DNA from: Phytophthora quininea
Lineage: Eukaryota > Oomycota > Peronosporomycetes > Peronosporales > Peronosporaceae
DNA length: 64,000 nucleotides
Assembly: GCA_011947345.1 (NCBI GenBank)
Contig: JAAVTG010001021.1
Location: 1 to 64,000 of the forward strand
Direction of reading: 5' to 3'
Below, piece by piece: positions 21,784 through 32,850 of this stretch. Both the position numbers and the translations under genes were made by a program. How positions within the stretch are numbered: the first letter of the stretch is position 1; each line of letters begins with the position of its first letter. Below the pieces are notes generated by a model. It did no database searches. It had not been told where the DNA came from and saw nothing but the letters and a program-made list of their open reading frames with translations.

Positions 21784-22400
21784 CAAAACACTATCGGAGG
21801 CCTCCATCTCATCTTTTACTCCTCCACTCAGTCTGACCATTGTATGTGGCAGCCATGGCACATCAAAGCAACAATATTGCTACCTCTCAGGCATCGTAGC
21901 GATGCACACGAGGGATTGCAACTTGACAGTCAATCCACTAACGTTAATTGCACGCAGCAATAATTTCTCTGGGATTTCCTCGATGGATCAATGTGTGGGC
22001 TTGCTGGCAACTCAATGTGTGGGGCTTCTTCCGCCCTTGAACGCCTCGTCTATTATCCAGGAGCGTCATGGTCATGGCCGTTCCGCTTGGACACGCGCCG
22101 CCGTCCGCGCTGTGCTCGGCAGCAGCAGTTTATGTGTGGCCTCCTGCCAATGGAAACCTGCCAACAAGATTGAAGTGTCAAATGCGCTAGATGCCGCAGA
22201 AGATCGTTTTCATGTGCGCAAGATGCATGTAAAACGATCTGAAGCCATCTTCCACGTGGCGCTGGAAGCATTAGGCCTCAGCTAAAGCGAAGCACCAGTG
22301 ACCTCGGTCGGGAATACATGACTACTGTAATTGAGATACTTCATTAACCAGCGTCGGCTTTCGTAGGGCCGAATAAATACTAAACTATACCTGCATACAA
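21784..22400. other. Spacer between annexin arm and kinase
   Basis: No recognised gene. It contains a direct repeat of an AATGTGTGGGCTTGCTGG-like unit near 21,990-22,025, and ORFs without motifs. Confidence 0.35.
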
Positions 22401-23859
22401 CTACCACTTCTGGAACCAGGAGTGCTCAAGGACTTCGTCCATGCTCGGGCGCTTGGATGCGTCCGCGTGCATCATCTTTTCACGAGCTCCTTGGCTTCCT
22501 TGCTGATTCGCCACCACTCGAGCTCGTCGAAGACGATGTCTCCAGCCATCGTTCGCTCCAGCATCTCGTCCTCGGATGGGGCGCTGAACGGCGAGTACCC
22601 ACACAGAATAGTGTACAGAACAGCTCCGGCACTGAACACGTCTGCCGCGAAGGAAATGTTGCCGTTCTGCAGCACTTCCGGGGCAGCGTAGCCAACCGTG
22701 CAGCTAAGAGCCTTCTTCACGTTGCCTTGGTCCAACTGGATGGACGAGCCGAAGTCTCCAAGCTTGATCGTCTCCAACTGGAGAGAAGACACCTTAAAGA
22801 ACAGGTTCTCTGGCTTAATGTCGAGGTGTACCACGCCATTCTCATGGCAGTGGCTGATAGCGCTGGCGATGTGACGGAACATGGTCTTGGCGTCGTGCTC
22901 GTCGACGCCGCCGTTCTGGCTGATAAAGTCGAACAGATCGCCGCCGGCGCAGTTCTCCATGACAAGATAGGCCTTGTCCTTCTGGCGGAAGGAGTCGTAC
23001 AGCGCCACAATGTTGGGGTGGCTGGAGTAGTTGGTCAGCTTGCGCTGAATCTCAATTTCGTTGCGAGCCGCGTGGCTCTGTTTTGCAGATGAGGCTTCCA
23101 TTGACTTCATCACGTAGGAGGGGCGGCCGCGGTCCATCCACGTCGCGCACTCGACGACGGACGAGTTGGCCGACTCCATGACGACGCTGCCCAGCGTGAA
23201 CTTGGCAATCCACTCGAGCAGGTCGACGGCGTCCTGGACGAGCTTGGCCCAGACGTCGCGCTCGTTCTTGGTCTCGAACTTGAGGATCCACTTGTCGAGC
23301 GCCACCTTGTCGTTGTTGCCCTTGTCGTCGGCCGACCGGAGGCCCGGTCCGGACCGCTCCTGCTCGCCATGGCACGGCTGGCGGAAGTCGATGGACAGCT
23401 TGTTCTTGGGCAGGCGGTCCACGCGCGTCCAGACGCTGATCATCTGGCGCTGGCGCACCTCTCCTCGCAGCGCGCGTACTCCATGTAGGGCACCGAGCCG
23501 GTCTGCAGGCGCACGATACGCGGCACGAAGATCTTCATCCAGTCGGGCAGCGGCACCTGCTTGAGCACGCGCACCGAGTGCAGCTGGAAGAGTTTCTTCT
23601 GCAGCTGCTTCTGCGAGCGCAGCGTGTCGTCGTCGGCCTCGAGGTCTTCTTCCAGGACAGTCAAGCGGTGGCCCGAGCGGTCGACGGCGCCGTAGATGCT
23701 GCTGAGCCGCGACGTGCTAAGCACCTCGCCGTCCACGGTGGCCACGTCCAGGCCGCTGCTGCTGGTTGCCGACCAGCAGGTCGAGTTGGTGAGGAACGAG
23801 GAGCGCGCCTCCTTCGAGAGCGGCGGGTCCACGTCCAGCCCGATGATCGGCGCGGTCAT
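22401..23859 (-). CDS. PH-like/CAMK-type Ser/Thr protein kinase, two frameshifts
   Basis: Read from the ATG at 23,859 the protein has an N-terminal pleckstrin-homology-like region (KKLFQLHSVRVLKQV... WILKFETKNERDVWAKLVQDA, split by a frameshift at about 23,452) and a full kinase domain. The invariant Lys is in YVMKSME, the catalytic loop is HLDIKPENLFF (HLD replaces HRD), the metal motif is GDFGSS, and the activation segment ends in GYAAPE. A second shift at about 22,488, in an AAAA run, is needed to read the last helix (ADASKRPSMDEVLEHSWFQKW) to the stop at 22,401. The C-lobe and kinase type are closest to the CAMK group, as an inference. It probably phosphorylates proteins at phosphoinositide-containing membranes. 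It sits between the two inverted annexin copies. Both shifts are one missing base. Confidence 0.75.
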
Positions 23860-24862
23860 GATGGTGCTGTGGGAATCTCCGGGTGTCCTACGAAGGCGAG
23901 CGAAGAGCAAACACTCACCCCACTTGTGCTCTGTCGTGAAAAAGCAGTGTGAGAGGCGGCAGCCAGCCTGACCGGTGGCGTAAGCTTGCCGAACGACGCG
24001 CCGGGCGAAAACTGGCTGCATACATTCTCCAAGTGACAGGAAGGTCGGGATTACGCATTCGCACCGGCTCTGTCCGTGCGGGCTAGGGCTACGTAAAATG
24101 CCACTCGTAATCGCGATGGGATTGGTCCGCCTGTCATTCGAAAGTGCTCAAAACGGTGGAAAAAGTGCCCAAAACGGGTGGGCGAAGGCGAAGGATTGCG
24201 CCAGGTTCTGCTGGCTGATCGCGGCCTGCAAGTTGAGTGTGCGAGTTGAAGGCTTTGATGCCGCTGTTTGTCTGGCGGACAGGCCTCGACTCGGTGTCAA
24301 TCTCGACCGGGTCTTGGAACAGGTGGCTGGGACAGCTTGCAGCTCGCCGGTCTTGGCGCGGCGAAATAAATGGGCAAAAACGGAGGCGATATTTCGCTCG
24401 GCGTCCTCGCCAGCCGGCGCCGCGAGTTGCGACGCGCTGACCACCCTCACCGCCTGCCATCTCTTCGGCTGCAGCGGGTCGAGTGGCTCCTGGGCCATCA
24501 GCAGCACGGGGCGCTTCGGTGGAGAGGCCGACGCGATCGAAAGCCAATTTGGCCAGTTGGGCCAATTTTGAGCAAGGTCGTTTTTAATCCTCGAGAGCTG
24601 CAGTTTTAATCGGCTGGCAACAATTTTTGCCGTCAACACCATGGAAATCCGCTCAAGCGCCGTCAACGATGTCGCCCGCCGTCGCGATCTGCTGCGACGG
24701 ACATGATCATGCGGGGCCCGCACAATCCCGGCGCGTAAATAGAGTGAATTCTCCAAGCCACGCGGGCTGTACAAGTGCACAACTCTTGATTAGCCGAAGC
24801 GCTGCGACGTTGCCGAGACACACAAGCAACTAACGTGCATGTACATTGCGGGCTTGCCGACA
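23860..24862. other. Kinase upstream region
   Basis: GC-rich, about 1 kb, with long motif-free ORFs on both strands that I regard as compositional artefacts. It should hold the kinase promoter. Confidence 0.4.
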
Positions 24863-26297
24863 TCTTTTCGCAGGGTGAAAGTCATCGTTTTGCACGGCCT
24901 CCGCAACGGAATTTCGTTTCCCGACTCTGAAGCGCCTCCCAAGAAGGATGATTGCCACGGCGGAATCGTTGTGACTCAGCTTTGTATGCATCCTTCGTCG
25001 GTCGTAGCTTTGGGGAGACTCCCTCTCAGTTAGAATGCGACGTTGACGCCCGATTCCTTGGCGCAATCCAGCGGGAAGAGTGCAGCATTGCATCGCCTCG
25101 GGGCTTCTCACCTTGCTGGCACAGTCAGGTAAGTCATCGCTGTTAGCTGTGGTGGTGGTGGTGCTGCTGCTGCTGCTGGTAGTGCTACACGCCGAGCTAA
25201 GACCTGAGCTTGTCTCTCCGACGTTTCCTCCAAGTAACTGCGTGGCTGTGGGTGCGAACTAGCTTGTGTACAGTATTACCAAAAAGTAGGTGCGGGTGAA
25301 AAATTCTATGGAGAAGCCTTTGGCTGCGTCGTTGCTGCTGCTGCTGCCGCTGTTACTGCTTCGGGCTCCTCCTCTGGCGGGATGTCGAGCAGCGTGACCA
25401 GCAGGTCGCCGTAGTTGGCGTCCGTGTCGGTGCGGATGCGCTCCTCGAGCGAGCGCCCGTAGAGCTGCTCGTACGTCTGCTGGACCTGCGGCTTGAGCCA
25501 GCGGTGGTACCGGACGACCGCGGCGCTCAGCCCCTTCTCGTCCGTGCCCAGACCCTTCATCGTGCGCTCCAGCAACTTGGCGATCGCCACGTTCGGCTCC
25601 AGCGCCAAGCGGACTGCACCCACCGCAAGCAAAAGAAAACGAAGTGAAATCAAGTGAGAATCGGCAAACACAGCAAGGCTGTCCGACGAGATACTAGGCG
25701 ACGCACCGTAGAAGACCAGCGACTCGGCCGCGTAGCCGCTGAACTCGCAGCGCACAGCCGCCTCCAGGTCGCTCACGTACTTCTTCTTGTAAATGTCGTT
25801 CACCAGCACAAGGTGCTCGCGCGGACTCGAGAACAAGATCCGGATGAAGGTGGTCTCGTCCGTGCCCCAGCGGTTCTCGCCGGCTTCGTAGAGCTGTGCG
25901 GCGTCCGCCTTCGCCCGCTCGTATGTGTGGATCTTGGGGTCGTAGTTGACTTGCAGTTTCTGCAGCACGATGCAATCAAGAACACACGTACAACGAGGTG
26001 AGCACGATGTCATGGGCGCTGTGCCAGACAAGCGACAACGTACGTCAAGCGCCATGAGGATGACCTTGCGGAAGTCGCCGCTCAGCTCCGAGCGCATGAG
26101 CCACACCAGGTCCTTGTTGAAGATGTAGTAGTACGTCGACTTGATGATCGAGATCTCTTCGTTGGTGCGGCCCAGCAGGATCTGCAGCAGCAGCATTATC
26201 TGTCAGTGCCAAAATCGCAGTCTGGCAGACACATTCGGCCTATACCTACCGGATACAAGAGTCTCTCCTTGGTGCCGCCAGCAGGAAGGCCTCCACC
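24863..26297 (-). repeat. Inverted duplication, right arm
   Basis: Reverse-strand counterpart of 20,420-21,783. Relative to the left arm it has about 20 bp missing just beyond 26,276 (inside annexin exon 1), and retains about 73 bp at 24,927-25,016 that the left arm lacks. Similarity to the left arm ends at about 26,297, beyond which the sequence is unrelated. Confidence 0.9.
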
Positions 26298-26405
26298 ATA
26301 GAGGCAAAGCGCAGTCGGAGTATCTTGCTCGTGGTGAGCAATCGAAGTGAGCGACACATGAAAATGGCGGGGTGGCCCCAGCTGAAACACAGTTCCAATT
26401 AGCAT
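25306..26405 (-). CDS. Annexin, second copy with replaced N-terminus
   Basis: Nearly identical to the left-arm annexin from the end of exon 1 onward. Mirrored exons are 26249 (end of exon 1), 26181-26044, 25959-25707 and 25613-25306. One visible amino-acid change lies in repeat 4 (SAAVVRYH versus SAAAVRYH). Almost all of repeat 1 is gone, cut by the duplication breakpoint. However, an ATG at 26,405 opens a frame (MLIGTVFQLGPP...) that runs in phase into TKERLLYP and the same splice donor at 26,249, so a chimeric protein lacking repeat 1 could be made. It is either a 5'-truncated pseudogene or a new chimeric gene; the sequence does not decide. Confidence 0.75.
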
Positions 26406-27750
26406 CGTATCTAACTACGTACAATTTCTTTAGCGTGTTTGTCGTTCACTGTCGAAGCAGCAGCAACTTATCGAGAGCTCGAGCCTCGACAACGAAGGCC
26501 GATATGTCCTGCCAGCGCAGTTGAAACTTTCAACTTGGGAAAACGAAAAACGATTGTCCGTGGGCAAAGCAAAGAAGCACCAGGAAAAAGCAGATTTATC
26601 TCAAAGCTGCGTCAAATCCTGTTGCTCTATGTGCTCCTTGCTTGCTACGCCTGATAGCAAGACGACGTGCTTTCCTTTGCAAGGCACCTAGCGCGCTGGG
26701 CGGTGTCGACTTGACAAGGACCGCTGAGACCTTCCGCAGAAGATCCGCGGCCGGATAGCCAGAACGAAGCATCATGCAACGGATCCCATTAGGTGTCGTC
26801 GCGACGCTGGAAGCGGCCCCAGTTCGTCGTCGTCGAGCAGAGACACTGGCGCGGTTGGCGCTCGCCCGCCTGCAGCACTGCTCTCAGCGGCAATGGTGCT
26901 GACGCTTCGGCCATGAGACCGACCGACTATCCAGACCACGTCAGCCACTTCAGCCAAATTCGCTGCTCGACGAGCTCCATGCTCCTGTCTCTGGCCGACC
27001 CAGATTCCCGTGTTCGAAGTCGCCGCGTCCCACGAGTAGGCTAGTCAAGAGGAGCGGTGATTTGCGGTGCTGTGGTTCCCCGCGCGGGGCACTGGGGGCA
27101 CCACCACCAGCAAAAGCTCCTTCGTCCTCGACGCGGCAGCGAGGCCCGACCAATCGAGCTTATTCCGACGCCGTCCGGCCACGACCTGAGTTGTCTGCTT
27201 CTCGGAGACCGCCTGGTTGTCCACCAGGTGATCATTCGCGTCAACGAGCCGCGAGGCAAGCCTGTGCCTGAAGATTCGCACCACCTGGCGCCTTGGCCGC
27301 CACGAAGCAGCAAAAGCCGTCGTCGACGCAGCTGCTCCATGCATCCACCATCTCGCCGCTATCCTGGTGTATTTTTCGACGCGTGGCCACGAGCAGCCTC
27401 GCTGGGTTCTCGATGCTTGATGCCTTGATGCGCTTGGTTTCCGGCGAGCACGAGGTTTCCGGCGTCCAACATGCCGCGCAGTGTTTTTTGACTTGGTTTC
27501 ACCATAGGCGGGGCTTTGTGCGAGGGTACCATGCCAGGTGTACCGTTCAGGATAGAACATGTCGCAGACAGCTTGGTTTCGAGCGCCCTTTTTCTCGCGA
27601 CTGGCTTCCTGGTTTGACTTGTGAAGTCAAAAACGCCCATACCGCCAGCCGTCGTTCTGGCGAGCCAAACTCCTCCGCGTCATTAGCATTCCTGAATCCG
27701 CGCGCCCCGAGCACAAGCATTTCGTTCCATCCACACACACACAGTCCAGC
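26406..27750. other. Intergenic, P5CS upstream region
   Basis: No recognised gene. It is GC-rich between 26,700 and 27,600 with long motif-free ORFs on both strands (for example 27,045-27,560 minus), which could be very old transposon sequence. The last 50 bp hold a CA-rich run just before the P5CS ATG. Confidence 0.4.
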
Positions 27751-30024
27751 ATGAGGAAAGAGACCATGACCCACTCGCACACCTTCGGCGGCTACGCTGG
27801 CGAGCGTCCCATCTCGCGCCAGGACCTGAAGCACGCGACCCGCATTGTGGTCAAGATGGGTACAAGCGTCGTCTCCACCAACGGCGAGCCAGCGCTGGGC
27901 CGCATCGCGTCGCTCGTGGAGCAGGTCTGCATGCTCAAGCGTCAGGGAAAGGAGGTGCTGCTGGTCACCAGCGGTGCCGTGGGCATCGGCCGCAAGCGGT
28001 TGAACAAGCAGATCTTGCTGTCGGCCTCGCTGCGCACCCACGTGCAGGGCAACCAGCAGATGCTGGCGCTCGAGAAGAAGAAGGGCGCCATGGCGGCCGC
28101 CGGCCAGATCGGCCTTATGTCGCTGTACGAGACGCTCTTCTCGCTCTACGACGTGGCCTGCTCGCAGGTTTTGGTAACAGCCTCGGACTTCAAGACGGCC
28201 CAAAACCGAGCTAACATGCGCGACACGATGCTCAACTTATTGGAGCTGGACGTTGTCCCCATTGTCAACGAGAACGACGCTGTCAGTGCGTCGCCCGATG
28301 GCACTGTCTTCACAGACAACGACTCGCTCGCGGCCCTTGTGGGTGGCGAGATCGAAGCCGACCTGCTCATGCTGCTCACGGACGTGGAAGGTCTCTACAA
28401 CAAGCCGCCCAGCCAGCCTGGTGCCAAGATCATCTCGGTCTTCCGTCCTGAAAATAATGACTTCAAGATTGGCGAGAAGTCGAGCGTCGGACGCGGCGGA
28501 ATGGGCGCCAAGATCGAAGCGGCCCAGACGGCCATCAACAACGGCGTCAACGCGGTGGTGATTGCCAGCGGATTCAAGTACGGCGTGGTGTCTACCATCA
28601 TGAAGGGCTCCAACATCGGCACGCTCTTTGTGACGAACCCAGGCGTTGACTCGGGTGAGTCAATGTCCGCGGAAGACATGGCCAACGCTGCTCGCGTGGG
28701 CTGCCACCAACTGCAGGCTCTGACGTCCGATGAGCGCGCTGAGATCCTGTTCCGCATCGCCGACGCGCTCAAGAGCAACAGCAAAAGCATTCTGAAGGCG
28801 AACCGAAAGGATTTGCAAGCGGCACAGAAGTCGGCAATCGATGACGGTCTGATGGCCCGCCTCAAGCTCACCGAGGAAAAGCTCGAGACACTTGCGGATG
28901 GCATTCGCAGCATCGCAGAGGCCGAGGAGCCGATCGGACGCATGCTCAAGCGCACTGAGCTTGCCTCCGGTCTGGTGCTGCACCAGGAAACGGCTTCGAT
29001 TGGCGTTCTCCTCGTGATCTTCGAGAGCCGCCCGGACTCGCTGCCGCAGATCGCTGCGCTGGCGCTTCGCAGTGGAAATGGCCTGTTGCTGAAGGGCGGC
29101 AAGGAAGCGCTTCACAGCAACGCTATCCTGCACAAGATCATCGTGAACGCGGTCGAGGAGGCGACGAGTGGCAAGGTCAAGAAGGAAGTCATTGGACTCG
29201 TCACGTCGCGAGAGGAAATCTCGGACCTGCTGCGTCTGGACGATGTCATTGACCTGTGCATTCCTCGTGGATCTGGTAGCATGGTCAGCTACATCAAGAA
29301 GAACACGCGCATTCCGGTGCTCGGTCACGCTGAGGGTGTTTGCCACATGTACCTGCACAGTGCAGCTGAAGTCAAGAAGGCTATCGAGCTGGCGATTGAT
29401 GCCAAGACAGATTACCCGGCTGCCTGCAATGCGCTCGAGACGCTTCTCATTGACGAGTCTCTCGTCAACACCGGCAAAGACAAGGAAATCTTGGCGGCTC
29501 TGGAAGCTGCTGAGATCAATCTGCACATCGCACCCAACGCTGCCAGGCTTGGAGTTGGTACTGCCAAGTCGCGCCCTACGACTTCGCTCAACACGGAATA
29601 CGGCACCAAGGACCTCACCATCGAGGTGGTGAGCAGCGTTGAGGCTGCGATTTCCCACATCAACGAGCACAGCAGTGGACACACGGAGTGTATCGTGACG
29701 GAGGATGCCGCTGCTGCTGAGCAGTTCCAGCAGATGATTGACAGCGCCTGCGTGTTCCACAACGCCAGCACGCGCTTTGCGGATGGCTACCGCTTCGGTC
29801 TGGGCGCCGAGGTCGGCATCAGCACGGGCCGCATCCACGCTCGCGGCCCTGTTGGTGTGGAGGGTCTGCTCACGACTAAGTGGAAGCTTGTGTCGGAGAG
29901 CGGTCACACGGTGTCGCAGTTCTCCGGCGCCAAGAACGACCACCCGCTCAAGTACACGCACAAGAAGCTGGAGCTGATCCAGAACGAGGCCAACGTCGCC
30001 CGCCCACGGAGTAGTCGGCTATAA
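27751..30024 (+). CDS. P5CS: Delta-1-pyrroline-5-carboxylate synthase
   Basis: Intact 757-residue bifunctional enzyme that makes proline (and ornithine) precursors from glutamate. Residues about 25-290 are glutamate 5-kinase (VVKMGTSVVS, LLVTSGAVGIG, IVNENDAV, SSVGRGGMGAK). Residues about 310-730 are gamma-glutamyl phosphate reductase (VIFESRPDSLPQ, ALALRSGNGLLLKGG, and the catalytic Cys in TDYPAACNALETLL). The fused order and length match plant and animal P5CS. It has no introns and no frameshift, so it is a good internal control for sequence quality. The start is the first ATG; an ATG five codons later is possible. It is convergent with the MRD1 gene, with 175 bp between stops. Confidence 0.97.
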   Translation: MRKETMTHSHTFGGYAGERPISRQDLKHATRIVVKMGTSVVSTNGEPALGRIASLVEQVCMLKRQGKEVLLVTSGAVGIGRKRLNKQILLSASLRTHVQGNQQMLALEKKKGAMAAAGQIGLMSLYETLFSLYDVACSQVLVTASDFKTAQNRANMRDTMLNLLELDVVPIVNENDAVSASPDGTVFTDNDSLAALVGGEIEADLLMLLTDVEGLYNKPPSQPGAKIISVFRPENNDFKIGEKSSVGRGGMGAKIEAAQTAINNGVNAVVIASGFKYGVVSTIMKGSNIGTLFVTNPGVDSGESMSAEDMANAARVGCHQLQALTSDERAEILFRIADALKSNSKSILKANRKDLQAAQKSAIDDGLMARLKLTEEKLETLADGIRSIAEAEEPIGRMLKRTELASGLVLHQETASIGVLLVIFESRPDSLPQIAALALRSGNGLLLKGGKEALHSNAILHKIIVNAVEEATSGKVKKEVIGLVTSREEISDLLRLDDVIDLCIPRGSGSMVSYIKKNTRIPVLGHAEGVCHMYLHSAAEVKKAIELAIDAKTDYPAACNALETLLIDESLVNTGKDKEILAALEAAEINLHIAPNAARLGVGTAKSRPTTSLNTEYGTKDLTIEVVSSVEAAISHINEHSSGHTECIVTEDAAAAEQFQQMIDSACVFHNASTRFADGYRFGLGAEVGISTGRIHARGPVGVEGLLTTKWKLVSESGHTVSQFSGAKNDHPLKYTHKKLELIQNEANVARPRSSRL

Positions 30025-30199
30025 GCCTTACTGTGGGGCTTGGTCGATTTGGCATCTCTCTATTCTAATGGCTGCTGGCAAGTGAAGCGATGAAACTAGC
30101 AGCACCCTACTCCAAAAAATAAAGCAATTTGAGTTTGAACTTCTTTACAAAACTTGTTCATTGCAAGGAGATTGTCTAGCTTATCGACTTGGGAGGCGT

Positions 30200-32737
30200 C
30201 TAAAAATCCATGTCGTCGTCTTCCTCCTTGTCTTGTTTCATGCGTTTGCGGCGATCACTGTCGTTAATAGCCGAAAGATCCCGTGAAGCCTTCGCACGCA
30301 AGGTATCGATGTCATCAGCGTCCTCAGCCCACTCCAGCACAAGGTGGCGGCCATATAGATGTGAGCTAGCAAGAGCCGAGAATGCATTCCGAGCCTCTTG
30401 CTCCGTAAGGAACTCCACGAACGCGAAACCACGGTGGCGACCGTCAAACTTCTTCGGCATACGAACGCGCTTGAGCTGTCCAAACGCGCCAAATAGCTCG
30501 CGGATCTCGTTGCTGGTAGCCTCGAACGCAACGTTACGGACGATGATCTTTGACTTGCGGCCTTCGCCGTCGTCTTCGCCAACCTTGCGCTTTGGTGCCG
30601 CGTTCGCCTTCTTCTGTGAGATTTTTAGGTTGAGGGCATGGCCATCCACTACTGTGCTCTGCAGAGACTGCAGCGCACGCTCAGTGTGCTTGGCGTCAAC
30701 GTACTCTACAAAACCAAATCCCATGGACAGCATGCCTCGCTTAGGGTCCTTCCGGCGCGCCACCGTCACCTTGCGCAACTTGCCACACTTTTCAAAGACC
30801 TTCTCTAGCGTTGCCTCCTTCGTCACGAAATTTAGATTCTTCACGCAAATCGTGTGACTTGCATCGCCCACAGCGGCATCACCTTCGTCCTCCACATCAG
30901 GTACCACAGTTGCCGTCTTCTTAATACCCTTCTGTTCGGAAGCTGACACGCTGGAACTCGAAGGAGCTGTAGCCGGGCGGTCGAATACCTTAACAGGAGC
31001 CCATTCCAAGTACAGCGGGACATGCTGATACTTCTTGTACGCTAGCGAACGGAAGGCCTTGCGAGCTTCAGACGGCTCGAAGAACTCCACAACGGCTAGC
31101 GTCTTTGATGGTGGCAGCAGGAAGCGGCCAATTTCGCCATGCTTTCGGAATAGCTGCGCCAATTCCTCCTCCTCGGTGGTATGCGGTAGGTTTTTAACCA
31201 GGATTACAGTCGTGCTTCGCTCAATTTTCTTGGCCTTCTGCTGCTGGCTCGGCTTCTTAACCAAGGCGCCTTCGATGGCATTCAAATCCACGCCTTCTCT
31301 GGCGAAGAAATCCTTGTTCTCCTTCACCAGCATTGTCTCTCCGATAGCAAGACGCACAGCCATATTGCCTTGCTCCTTGTCCATGATCTCTCCACGTTTC
31401 ACACCCATACGCTCAGCCAGCGAGCCCACCGTTGCGTCGCCACGGATGTAGGATGCATTCCAACCTGTCTTCTTTGAGCTTGCAGCTGGCGTTCTAGTTC
31501 CTTGCGCTGCTTATATGTCAAGTTCGGATCCGCTAGTGCCGCCTCCGGGTCGAGCTTGACAGGCTTCAAGCGAGCAAAAATCACGTGAAGTCGACGGCCT
31601 TGGAAGGCCATGCCATTGAGCGCAGTAAGTGCTGCTTGGGCATCGACGGTGGTACGAAAGAGAACGAAGCCGTAGCCCTTGCGACGTCGTGTGTCATCTA
31701 GCGGCATGTGCACCTCCTCAACGGGGCCATACGTCGAGCAGAGGGCCTCGAGATCTTCTTCCACAGCAGTATAAGGAAGGTTGCGGACGAATAGACGTGC
31801 CGAAGGGTCTTCTTCATTGCCAGCTTCGGCTTCGCCAGACTCGGCAGGTTTCTTGTGCTTGTTAGCGTCTTCCTTTTCGCCTTCTTCATCGTCATCTTCT
31901 TCCATCTCAACATCATTATCTCCATCCACCGGCTCCTTATCGATGTTCTTGCTCACTTTGGATCGTAAGAAGTCCATATCTGACATCGCCTCTGACATTT
32001 TACTCTTCTTGGCAGTGACAGCTTCCTCCTCCTCACTATCATCATCATCCTGCTTGTCCACACCTAGTTCTTGGTACTCGTCGTCGCTGTCGGCTTCTTC
32101 GGCGACACCCACACTTTGGTTGGCGCCTTTGCGTCCGGACCCTGCACATCGTCATTGGCCCAGAACTTGGTCTTAGACCGAGCCTGCATGGTCTCCATGA
32201 ACTCTTTAAACTCCTCGCTATTTTCCCCGGCTTTGCATTCTTTTGGCTTCTTTTTGTCAGGAGTCGTCTCTCTGAAGTTGCTACAACACCAGATTCCGGA
32301 TGCAGTTTCTGGTAGCGCCCACTGCCGACCGAGTACTTGCTCCATGGTCGCTCCATCTCATCAGACTCTCGCTAAACAGCATCAAAATACCGTGAGAAAC
32401 AATGAAAATCCGTCAGCAAAGGACAATGCAGTATTTTCTTCCGTACCGACAGCGCCACGCGCACGTTGATTTTGCAGGTGTCGAAGAAGCTCTGATGGAA
32501 GAATTTGCGAGCTTGTTCGGCCTGTGTGGCGGTCTTGAAGCCCACGAAGCCGAAGCGCCGCGACTTGCTGCCGTCCTTGGTGCGGATGACGCAGGCGTCC
32601 GTCACTTCTCCCTGCGCCGCGAAATGCTCGCGCAGCCGTGCTGAGTCCACATAGGCCGGGAGGTTCTGTACAAACAGACGCGTGTCCGTCTCCTGCCCTG
32701 TGGCGCTGGTGTCCTTAGCGTCGGTCGTCGGCGCCAT
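30200..32737 (-). CDS. MRD1: MRD1/RBM19-like pre-rRNA processing factor
   Basis: Multi-RRM nucleolar protein that binds 35S pre-rRNA with U3 snoRNP and supports 18S rRNA maturation (known for yeast Mrd1 and human RBM19). Exon 1 is 32737-32447 with RRM1 (RLFVQNLPAY...FGFVGF). A 90-bp intron follows and exon 2 starts at about 32,356 (SDEMERPWSKYSVGS, a family hallmark). Exon 2 contains acidic linkers and four more RRMs: RLFVRNLPYT, TVILVKNLPHT, TICVKNLNFV and KIIVRNVAFEA. Three frameshifts in exon 2 lie at about 32,275-32,300, about 32,110 (in a G run) and about 31,475. Each needs one extra base. The conserved WNASYIR block appears across the last shift. Given the essential function, I consider these likely sequence errors. 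Confidence 0.9.
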
Positions 32738-32850
32738 CGTCTCGCTTCCAGTCAAGTACTGGCAAAGTGCGACCGTTGAATGGCAACCAATCAGAAGCCG
32801 AGGATTTCGGTGGTCGAAAACTTGTTGGACTTGTTGAAGTTTTATCTTTT

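Noticed and set aside
24148..24780. 210-codon minus-strand ORF beside the kinase
   Set aside because: No motif; competing ORFs on both strands; probably GC-driven.
27045..27560. 171-codon minus-strand ORF upstream of P5CS
   Set aside because: Arg/Ser-rich and without a recognisable domain; overlapping long ORFs in several frames point to base composition.
28660..29961. 433-codon minus-strand ORF opposite P5CS
   Set aside because: Mirror of the intact P5CS frame; its length follows from the GC-rich codon pattern, with no motif of its own.
32045..32112. Separate small genes within MRD1
   Set aside because: The overlapping ORFs in different frames are pieces of one MRD1 reading separated by single-base shifts.
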